Assembly: GCA_963989385.1 (NCBI GenBank)
Contig: OZ022500.1
Location: 110,091,842-110,155,841 of the forward strand
Length of the DNA stretch: 64,000 bases
Direction: 5' to 3'
From: Ctena decussata
Taxonomy: Eukaryota; Mollusca; Bivalvia; Lucinida; Lucinidae
Position numbers and translations under genes: made by a program. The notes under the pieces were generated by a model, which was not told the origin of the DNA, ran no database searches, and was given only the letters and a program-made list of their open reading frames with translations. Below, piece by piece: positions 55,961-64,000 of the stretch. Positions within the stretch are counted from its first letter, which is position 1. Every line of letters begins with the position of its first letter.

Positions 55961-56829
55961 AAATAAACATAAAGTAAAACAACCATAGTCCAAGGTAAAT
56001 AACTCTTATAGATTAATATTGAAATAGTGATTTATGGTAGTTTCTCTTCGATATTATTTTCATTAGAAATGCCAACGCCATTAGAAATGCAAGTTTTACT
56101 TGAAAAGAATGTCGAAGGTATCTGAGAACTTTCGATAGCATACTTGCCAAAAAATAACATACACATTTTTTTTTAAAAAACTCCAGTTGCAGAATTAACA
56201 TGATTAATAGCGTTAAGTATAATACGCAAGGTAGAGGTGTCATGGGCGCCGTTGTCTTGTTTGGCGGAGGAAACCGGAGAAATGGGAGATAACAGACGAC
56301 TGCTACTCTACTACATGTGGGCGCCGGGTATCGAACCTGTGCCACAGCTGTTGTAAGCGAACTACAGTCAACTCCCGATATCTGGAACAGTGATATCTCA
56401 AAATATCTTCTTGTATCAAAGTATATAGTTCCTATTTTTATTTACATTTCAAGTCCTGTTATCTCAAACTACTAATATCTCAAAGTAAATTTTCTGGTAC
56501 CAGAAAATTTACTTTCATATATCAGTAGTTTGGGCTGAAATTTGACTTTGATATATCGAGAGTCGACTCTATAATGTCCGCGATAACGGAGGAATGCTTA
56601 AAAATATAGCCCTGCCTAAATGCAGTCTATTGGAAAGAGCAAATTATTTCCTTTAATTGAGAAAGGAGACAAAAAGGAAAATGTCAGATATCATAGCCCT
56701 TCCGAAACGGAGTCTATTCTTTGAGAGGAGCAAATTCTTTCCTTGAAGTGTCGATCCCCATAGGGAAGGGAGAAAAAGTGATATCAGAGTTGCTTCCCCT
56801 TATAGTGTATCCGTTCAGCTTAAAGCTAC
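55961..56829. other. Intergenic with SINE- and MITE-like fragments
   Basis: A tRNA-like B box on the minus strand (aggttcgatacccggcg) lies at about 56318-56334. At 56590-56825, gagcaaattctttcctt and gttgcttcccctta resemble 59750-59880, an unnamed dispersed repeat. No gene. Confidence 0.45.
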
Positions 56830-56944
56830 CTTTTTTAAGGTCATGCAGCTCTTGGCTCTTTTTATCACTTTCCTCCAACAGAGCTGGAGACAGCAGCTGG
56901 TCATCGTCCCCTGTTTTGCTTTCCATTTCACTGGTTTTGGTATT
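56830..56944 (-). CDS. Candidate isolated exon (unknown protein)
   Basis: On the minus strand a T-rich tract and TTGTAG acceptor are followed by 115 nt of open frame: NTKTSEMESKTGDDD, then LLSPALLEESDKKSQELHDLKK. A GTAGCT donor follows at 56829. The composition (acidic, Glu/Asp/Lys-rich, varied codons) looks more like real coding sequence than its surroundings. No partner exon is visible within several kilobases on either side, and downstream lies a dispersed repeat. It may be an exon of a gene extending outside the window, or chance. I do not recognise the protein. Confidence 0.25.
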
Positions 56945-57052
56945 CTACAAGGAAATTCAGATAAAAATACATTGTCTACAGGTCAGGGACTTGCCTCTTG
57001 TACCATCTATTTGCCGTTTTTTTTTTTGTTTTTTTTTTTCTTTTAAATGTTA

Positions 57053-57232
57053 TACGACCGAAGGTTACTGAACATTTCGTACAAGGACCATATAACCAAT
57101 GAGGAGGTTCGCAGAAAGATCCAAGCAGCCATTGGAGAGTATGATGAACTCCTGACCCTAGTCAAGAAACGGAAACTAAGGGGGTTTGGCCATGTCTCAA
57201 GGTCTTCTTGTTTAGCAAAGATGATTCTACAG
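57053..57232 (+). pseudogene. RTE-like LINE remnant F, part 1
   Basis: Encodes RRLLNISYKDHITNEEVRRK to SRSSCLAKMILQ, matching the C-terminal part of the LINE B protein. It is interrupted after TACAG by the 5.9-kb element, beyond which the same frame continues at 63134. Confidence 0.92.
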
Positions 57233-58112
57233 CACGCCTGGTAAACTATCACAGGTACCTCCGTCGGAGGTACCGATAAAAAGTTGTGACAGGCACCTGG
57301 AGCTGCCTGGCCTGTGACTGCCCAAAAAATGACAACAAACGGCAGGTATTCCCCTTTTTTGACAAAATATGAAATAACCAGGGAGTTTATCAAAAATCAA
57401 AAAGTGCTATTCGACCCTTATAGACATAAAGTTTTGTCACACATTATATCCCCCTGAACTTTCCATATTAACCAAAGATACGACTTTTGAAGTGGCTCTG
57501 ATGTCAGCCCACAGTACTCAAAACATAAAGAATTCGGCCGTTTTTGGTCTTAAATGCTGTGATCTTGCATACGATTCTGTTTTTCTCGGCACACTGGTGT
57601 TAAGGTAACCTCCTTGCTAAAATATAAATGTCGATTGACTAGAAATAAGGCTTGATTTTTCAAAACAACAGCTGGAGGTGCCTGCAATTGTGTGGAGGTG
57701 CCTGTGATGTAAGCAAATATAGTGACAAACTGAGTACATGTAGTTATTGCAGCTGGAAATATTGACATCTTCTCTTAAACACTGCTTGAAAAGAATCATT
57801 CATTCAACGACCCATTAAGCTATCATAATGCGTATATCATGAAATTCCATGTTAAAATTTCAAAAACACCACCTCAAAGAGTTATTGCCTAATTTGTTTC
57901 CGCTTCTGTTAGTCAAACATTGAAGAATTTCACATAATTGCTGAAAGTTAATTGCCTAATTCAATGTTAGAATCGTTATGAAATGTGCGCTTAAATAAGA
58001 GTCAACATTTTTGTGACTGGTGATGACTGTGATCGGGAGGTGCTGGCTGTGAGTCATTCCAACTTGTCAGAAATTGTCGAGGTCACACGTATGGTGGCTG
58101 GTTTGTGCCATT

Positions 58113-58562
58113 TCGTCTTTTCGTCTTTTCGCCGCGAAAAGACGCCACGCGAAAAGACGAAAAGACGCCATGCGAAAAGACGAAAAGACGAAAAAACGCC
58201 AGGCGAAAAGACGAAAAGTCGAAATAACGCCATGCGAAAAGACGAAACCCGCCACGCGAAAAGACGAAATTTCAGCGCGAAAAGACGAAAAAACGCCATG
58301 CGAAAAGACGCCATTTGAAACTCTCAATTTGTCGTCTTTTCGCCTGGCGTCTTTTCGTCTTTTCGCCTGGCGTCTTTTCGTCTTTTCGTCTTTTCGCGTG
58401 GCGTTATTTCGTCTTTTCGTCTTTTCGCGTGGCGTTATTTCGTCCTTTCGCATGGCGTCTTTTCGCCGCGAAAAGACGAAATAACGCCATGCGAAAAGAC
58501 GAAATAACGCCATGCGAAAAGACGAAAAGACGCCAGGCGAAAAGACGAAAAGACGAAATAAC
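58113..58562. repeat. cgaaaagacg/cgtcttttcg array, left
   Basis: Dozens of cgaaaagacg words, joined by gccatgc, gccacg or gccaggc, in three blocks of alternating strand polarity (about 58135-58316 forward, 58333-58466 reverse, 58467-58560 forward). A unique hinge tttgaaactctcaatttg lies at 58314-58331. Period lengths divisible by three give spurious Lys/Arg- or Phe-rich open frames in all phases. Confidence 0.95.
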
Positions 58563-59339
58563 GACACACAAATACCCTTCTATTGATAACTGTTTTGATT
58601 CCTGTATTGATTCCTAATACTTAGACAGTTTGTCTGAGTAAACAATATAGACTCATATCAGACTACTGCAAACGCAGCTACAGAAGCAGTCTGATCACAG
58701 AATTTGCAACTGAAATGCTTTTTAATATATCTTTTTGACAGCTAAAAATTGTAAGAATAGACTATAAAATTAACGTGCACTGGGGTCGGCAACATTTTCG
58801 GTCAGTATGGTACCGTTTAGATTGGATAACAAATGTGTGTCTTGTTGAATGAGATCAAACACAGATATAATCAAGATAATCAGTGTCAAGCAGCAGTCTT
58901 ATGAAAATTAGAAGGGATGTGCCACTGAAACTCTATTTTATCCGACAGAAAAATAAAACTTGTTAAAAGTGAAAAGGATAGCTATAAGTACTAGTATGGG
59001 GTCGGCAATAATTACAGTTATTGATTTAAAAATCTGGGCCATGCTGACTTAAAAATTAGCAGACGAAAACTTACGCATTGAGGAGCATAGGCAGACCTAG
59101 TACATTGTTTGAGAAATGCCGTCAAACCTGTCTTAAGGCGTCACCCAAGGGAAGGACAAAAAGTGGCTACTTAAGACAGGTGACCCCTTAATATATTTCA
59201 TTTGCACTGTACTTTGATTCAAAGGACCAAGAAAAGGTGGCTGCTTAAGACAGGTGATCCCTGAATGGAGGTGACCACATAAGCAGGTTTGACTGTATAG
59301 CTGACCATAAGCAGGTTTGACTGTATAGCTGAATGTATG
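58563..59339. other. Core of the 5.9-kb element, left part
   Basis: AT-rich unique-looking sequence. A short direct repeat (aagcaggtttgactgtatagctga at about 59281 and 59306) precedes the SINE. No gene. Confidence 0.5.
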
Positions 59340-59595
59340 CCGGGCGCGCGTAGCGCAATCGGTAGGGCACCTGACTCATAAGTCAGAGGTTCTGGGTTCA
59401 ATATCCGGTCTGGCCACATACTTTCGTTTCTCCTTCCGCTGATTCAAGAAGGGCAGTTGTCAGTTACTGGCGAAAGTATGTGCACTAAGTACTTGTTAAC
59501 CGCTAAGGAGATCTAAGCCTGCCCAGGAATAGTGTGGTAAGGTTCACTGACCGTCCCGACATGACCATGGAGCTAAGCAATCAATCAATCAATAG
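59340..59595 (+). mobile_element. tRNA-derived SINE (CAU anticodon-like head)
   Basis: The head at about 59341-59417 has an A box (gcgtagcgcaatcggtaggg), an anticodon arm ctgactcataagtcag and a B box (ggttctgggttcaatatcc). The acceptor ends do not pair, so it is not a tRNA gene. The body contains ttgttaaccgctaaggagat, gcccaggaatagtgtgg and gaccgtcccgacatgacc, and the tail is caatcaatcaatcaat. The same tail family occurs at 34030 and 38588. Confidence 0.85.
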
Positions 59596-60213
59596 CTGAA
59601 TGTATACACCTCCAAGAAAGATCTCTCTAATATTGAACATTCTGTCCCGTTCCGTCATATTTACAAAGGGGAACAACTTTTGTGACATTCTCTTTGCTTC
59701 CCAAGATAGGGAATTGAAGCAAACAGAAAGTTAGGTTCTTAAATAGGTCTACTCTTAAAGGAAAGAATTTGCTCCTAGAGGACCAAATTCTACTTTCAAG
59801 AGCTGACCCTCCTTAAGAAAGGCGGCAAAAATGCAAAATTGCTTCCCCTGAGAGTGGCCCCGTTCACCTTAAGCACAGATGCAAATACGTTGAAGCCGGT
59901 GTCTCCATGCATTCTACGTAAAAAGAACCGTTTTTCTTTTCTTTTCTTTTTTTAAAATTTGAACAAGTAGATCTTAATATATCGAGCTGTATCATAACAT
60001 ACGCAGAATGGTTACCAATGCAGAGCTTGACCAGACGACTGTTTTCCTAGGATACATACGGGGATTTAGGATCATAATGGTAACATGGTCCAAATTTATT
60101 ACTTAATGCTAGCACCTAATCTACTACTTAATGTATTTTCTGAGCTACAATATTATCGTTCAAACTGAGAGATAAAAAGTCCCACCAATGCTAATGTCAT
60201 ATGAAGACATGAC
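59596..60213. other. Core of the 5.9-kb element, middle
   Basis: 59740-59880 shares ctactcttaaaggaaagaat, gcttcccctgagag and ccgttcaccttaag with other dispersed fragments (14870, 56700). Nothing coding. Confidence 0.45.
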
Positions 60214-60264
60214 CTCGCGCGCGCGCGCGTGTGTGTGTGTGGAGAGGGGGGGGGGGGGGGGGGG
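60214..60264. repeat. (CG)n(TG)n and G19 microsatellite
   Basis: A cgcgcgcgcgcg run passes into gtgtgtgtgtgtg and then ggaga plus 19 G. Alternating purine-pyrimidine and poly-G are prone to Z-DNA and quadruplex structure. Confidence 0.9.
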
Positions 60265-60284
60265 TCGAACTGACTGCAACCGCT

Positions 60285-60413
60285 GGTCTAGTCTAGTCTA
60301 TCCCATAATCTTGTGAGGTTGTTGGGGCACCACAGATGACTCTACAACACTCCTTTTCCACATAGTTCTGTCTTCAGCTGCCCTAGTTGAGCTAGCAAAA
60401 TCCATCCCTGTCG
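60285..60413 (-). mobile_element. LINE 3' end, minus strand
   Basis: On the minus strand: gacagggatggattttgcta, then agctcaactagggcagctga, ending in gggatagactagactag. It is 5'-truncated and lies inside the core of the 5.9-kb element. Confidence 0.85.
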
Positions 60414-61089
60414 TTTAAAGAAGACTTGAAGAGGAAGTAACGGTAGTTGTGCCCCTTTGTAAAAATGGCGGAAGGGGGCACATTTTCAATATAAAATTCT
60501 TATATATTGGGAAACATATGCGAAAGCCAAAGAGAAGTCTAATCAGGCTCTGCTCTGTCTGCGATTGGCACGTCTTTAGAAAACTATAAACTTGTTCAAA
60601 TTTTGGGTTAGCTGCAGTTAAATGTTTGTCAAATTAGGGAAAATACGGTATAATTATTTTTTCATATCATAACACTAACAGCGAAGAGCAACAATGTTTC
60701 AATATTTGTATAGACACCTTCGTCCTCCATAGTTTGAGAGAGATTACATGGTCAACAAGTGGTTAATCTTTTAGGCAGTTTAAGATCAAAATTAAGATAG
60801 GATGAAACTTGCTTGGAGTATTTTACTCCAAAACATTAGGACGGCTCATTTTCTTTTCTGGCCGTTCAGTAGAAATACCATAATGACTTCTTTCCTCATA
60901 TTTTTGTAATGTTTTTTAAAAGAACAGTATAGCGGCAAAAACTGCAAACCGTGATCAGTACACTTCTGTACAGATTGCATTCTGATCAGGGTCTACACAG
61001 TTTAAAAAAGAAAAACCTGTCTAAGTATTCAAAGTATTAACTGCATTTAGAATAGGATTTATTGATACATCTTAATGCAAAACATGTGA
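60414..61089. other. Core of the 5.9-kb element, right part
   Basis: AT-rich. A small inverted pair (ctgatcagggtctacac and accgtgatcagtacac-like) near 60948-61002 is of the same style as the MITE D hairpin. No gene. Confidence 0.45.
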
Positions 61090-61497
61090 TGCGAAAAGAC
61101 GAAAAGACGCCATGCGAAAAGACGCCATGCGAAAAGACGAAAAGACGAAATAACGCCACGCGAAAAGACGAAAAGACGAAATAAGGCCATGCGAAAAGAC
61201 GAAATAACGCCATGCGAGAAGACGAAAAGACGCCAGGCGAAAAGACGAAAAGACGCCAGGCGAAAAGACGACAAATTGAGAGTTTCAAATGGCGTCTTTT
61301 CGCATGGCATTTTTTCGTCTTTTCGCGCAGAAATTTCGTCTTTTCGCGTGGCGGGTTTCGTCTTTTCGTCTTTTCGCATGGCGTTATTTCGTCTTTTCGC
61401 CTGGCGTTTTTTCGTCTTTTCGTCTTTTTGCATGGCGTCTTTTCGTCTTTTCGTCTTTTCGCGTGGCGTCTTTTCGCGGCGAAAAGACGAAATGGCA
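61090..61497. repeat. cgaaaagacg/cgtcttttcg array, right
   Basis: Reverse-complement counterpart of the left array, with the same hinge (attgagagtttcaaatgg at 61276-61293) and the same order of gccatgc/gccacgc/gccaggc linkers, slightly shorter. Confidence 0.95.
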
Positions 61498-63133
61498 CAA
61501 ACCGGCCACCATACACACGTCATGCCAGCTACACGTATGGTGTGTCAAATTGTCAAAATTGCCGATACCCGTCAACAGGCATACTCGTACATGTATCTAT
61601 AGTGTTGATCCTTTTGGTTCCTCATATGTGTCTCTCGCATGTGTCGTATGACGCTCGCTGTATGTGTTAACTTTGTGGTAACTGGAGTGATAGGTGCTAC
61701 AAGTGATTCGGTCTTGCTAGTTTTGAATTGTTGGCGCTAGAATCCAAATACATCTGTAAGGCCTACAGATTACATCATCGGCAGGTGACATGTTTCAATA
61801 TTACACCTTTTAGTATATTGAAGTGATCGGAATCTTGCTGTAAATAACATGTAATTCAAAGTCTCCGAATAGCCACTGCATCAAATTTGGTTACAAAAGA
61901 GCACGTTTACTACATAAAAGTCATCTTCCGAAACGTTGTTTTTGCAAACGTTTCGAGTAGCTAGCATGGCGTGTGACCTCGACAATTTTAACGATTTGGA
62001 ATGACTAACAGGCAGTCATCACCATTTACAAAAACGCTGCCTCTTATTTAAGCGCATTTCATAACTATTCTAACACTGAATTAGGCAATAAATTTTCAAC
62101 AGCTACGTACGACTTGTCAATTTTTGACTAAAAGATATATATGGAAACAAAACGGACAATAACTCTTTGCGATGATCTGCTTTGGATTTTGGATTTCTGT
62201 TGTGAAGCATCAATGTTACGTGTTCTTATGTCCGCTTGTCTGTAGTCTTCTGGCAGTAAGGTCACCTGTACAGCTGCCCACTTTGCTTTCTGGTTTGTTT
62301 TGTAATTCAAACTATAAAATAGGTAAAACAGAAGTTAGCGATTTTTTCAGTTGGGGAGGTGAATTTCCACCTGTCTGGGAAAGAGCTCTTTATTCGGTTT
62401 ACCATGTGTGTCTTTTATGAACTATTGTCAATATATACTTACTTCCATCTTGGTTTTGAGAGCAGGATGTAGAATCTGATTGTATAAGATCATGATCATT
62501 GTCTGTCGTTTTAACAAAAATATGCTCATGATATTCGCATTATGATAGATTAAATTGCGACGTTGAATGAACGATTCTTTCAAGGCAGTGGTCTAGAGAT
62601 GAAAAATATCAATATTTGCAACCGCTATAGATCTTCAGATTTTCGCTATATTTTCTTACATCACAGGCACCTCCATTCCGTCACAGGCACCTCCGGTTGT
62701 TTTTTTACCGATCCAGCCTTATTTGGAGTTTGTCGGCATTTATATTTGGACACGGAGGTTTACTATACGTCAGTGTATCCAGATCAACAGACTCCTATGC
62801 AAGAAAAGTGCATTTAGGACCTAAAACAACCGATTTGTTCTTGTTTTGAGTACTTTTGACTGACCTTAATGCCACTTCAATAGTCATATCTTCTGTATAT
62901 ATGTAAAGTTACCGGGGATATACTATGTGACAAAGCTTAATATATATAAGGGTCGAATAGCATTCTTTGATTTTCAATAAACTCCCTGGTTATAATGTAT
63001 TTTATCAAAAAAGACGAATACCTACCGTTTTTTGTTTATTTTTGGTCCGTCACAGGTAGCTCCGGATGCCTGTCACAACTTTTTATCGGTACCTCCGCGG
63101 AGGTACCTGTGATAGTTTACCAGGCGTGTACAG

Positions 63134-63330
63134 GGCACAGTGAAAGTAAAAATAAGAAGAGGTAGACAGAAGAAGAGGTGGGAAGACAATAGCAAAGAGT
63201 GGACAGGAATGGACTTTGCCAGCTCAACTAGGGCAGCTGAAAACAGGACAAGGTGGAAAGGGATCGTTTCAAAGTCATCTGCAGTGCCCCAACGACCTTG
63301 TAAGATAATGGGATCGAAAAGAATAGACGA
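63134..63330 (+). pseudogene. RTE-like LINE remnant F, part 2
   Basis: Continues the frame broken at 57232: GTVKVKIRRGRQKKRWEDN, then SKEWTGMDFASSTRAAENR and IVSKSSAVPQRP, ending in an aatgggatcgaaaagaatag tail. It supplies the C-terminus missing from LINE B. Confidence 0.9.
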
Positions 63331-63511
63331 CACTGTGAGTAAATTAGGCACAATATACAGATTTTTAACGTTATTTCATGTCGCTATACTGCCTGTCACC
63401 CGTGTCAGACTCATACTGTGAGATGACCATCATACATTTTTTCTCCGCGGTTTTCGAGTTTCTCCACATGGCCGCCCCAGGGACCCTATATTTATAGTGG
63501 CTGTACGACAC

Positions 63512-63738
63512 GGCTAATCCTTTACGCCGCCTAAAAAACAGACGAAACATTTACGTCTGCAAAATTAGAGAGAGAGAGAGAGAGAAATTGTCCGAGTCAC
63601 ATCATTGAAAATTTTAAAGAACTGAGGGCAAACAGTGTAGATCTAGATGAGACGGCTCATTATGAGCCGCCTTATCTGAATCTACGCTATTTGCAAAAGC
63701 AAATATTTTCGTTTTTGTCGCTTTAGGGATTAAATGGT
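63512..63738. mobile_element. MITE family C, copy 2
   Basis: Left end taatcctttacgccgcc and right end gtcgctttagggatta are loosely inverted. The centre carries gagggcaaacagtgtaga, gatgagacggctc and gagccgcc. A (GA)n run at 63565-63584 lies within it. Confidence 0.75.
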
Positions 63739-64000
63739 AATAACTGAAAAGAATAAAAAATTGATGACAGGTATACAAACATACTTAAATCATATGAACT
63801 GAATTTGTAATTTGGGTGTATTTAGTACAAATGAATTCATGCACTATAATCTGATTTTGCGTGAGAATTTTGTGTAATTACGGGTTTACTGGTCTCATAT
63901 AACACATGTCCTTATTTTAAAAAGGAAGAAGAATTATGTCTTTGTGTGTGTTTTGAATGACTCATTTTGGATTGTTGAGGGGTATGCCTCTTTGGAAGAT
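63739..64000. other. Intergenic, nothing recognised
   Basis: AT-rich end of the window without a supported feature. Confidence 0.45.

Larger units (their letters stand above)
57233..63128. mobile_element. 5.9-kb palindromic transposon-like element, unassigned family
   Basis: 5,896 bp with ends cacgcctggtaaactatcac and its exact complement, inserted in a LINE with TACAG duplicated (57228-57232 and 63129-63133). The outer arms (57233-58110 and about 61970-63128) are imperfect inverted copies at roughly 75-80% identity by eye. The right arm carries about 450 extra bases at 61530-61970. Inside each arm is a cgaaaagacg array. The 2.5-kb core contains a SINE, a LINE 3' end and microsatellites. No frame encodes a transposase, so it must rely on enzymes from elsewhere. 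The 5-bp duplication and CAC tip recall Transib-like elements, but the rest of the tip does not fit, so I leave it unassigned. Confidence 0.9.

Noticed and set aside
59341..59417. Functional tRNA gene with CAU anticodon
   Set aside because: The acceptor ends do not pair, the anticodon loop is irregular, and a SINE body with CAATCAAT tail follows.
58013..61670. Many overlapping Lys/Arg-rich and Phe/Ser-rich open frames on both strands
   Set aside because: Generated by the cgaaaagacg arrays, which stay open in all phases.
57233..63128. Transib or RAG-like assignment of the 5.9-kb element
   Set aside because: The 5-bp duplication and CAC tip fit, but the next bases do not follow the heptamer of those families and no core protein is present.

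Overview
This is a eukaryotic, repeat-dense intergenic and intronic window. It most likely comes from a marine mollusc, probably a bivalve. The basis is two intron-containing TMEM26-family genes set among tRNA-derived SINEs with CAATCAAT-type tails, many palindromic MITEs, short LINE remnants and tandem arrays. The phylum is an inference from repeat style; no rRNA or mitochondrial marker is present to prove it.

Host genes. Two paralogous multipass membrane protein genes of the TMEM26 family lie head to tail on the minus strand. The upstream one (gene 2) spans 28437-24629 and the downstream one (gene 1) spans 14228-7874. Each has three coding exons. Intron 1 is phase 2 and intron 2 is phase 0 in both, with the same junction residues, so they are tandem duplicates. 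Gene 2 has a longer N-terminus and a larger Thr/Asn-rich loop carrying eight N-glycosylation sequons. No other host gene is convincingly visible; one weak candidate exon lies at 56830-56944.

Mobile DNA, left to right. 626-2145 is a complete Tc1-type transposon with 26-bp perfect terminal repeats, a TA target duplication and an intact 339-aa DD34E transposase. 2461-9379 holds MITEs, poly-G low-complexity sequence, fold-backs and a 30-bp minisatellite. 18325-23062 holds two decayed copies of an RTE-like LINE, one with an open reverse transcriptase frame, plus a 1.13-kb PIF/Harbinger derivative with TTA duplications. 31130-41432 holds SINE and MITE nests, a 1.4-kb inverted duplication around 2.6 kb of spacer, and two 0.86-kb TTAA-flanked palindromic MITEs. 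41535-46875 holds LINE remnants and a ~0.6-kb tandem array. 47725-51782 is a coding-less LTR retrotransposon on the minus strand with a tRNA-His-type primer site, inserted into a tandem array with a CTAG duplication. 53239-55960 holds palindromes and another tandem array.

The most unusual object is at 57233-63128. It is a 5.9-kb, largely palindromic element with terminal arms of at least 0.9 kb. Each arm continues into an array built from the 10-mer cgaaaagacg and its reverse complement. The element sits inside a LINE reverse-transcriptase fragment with an exact 5-bp TACAG duplication, and removing it restores the LINE reading frame. It carries no transposase and I cannot assign it to a superfamily.
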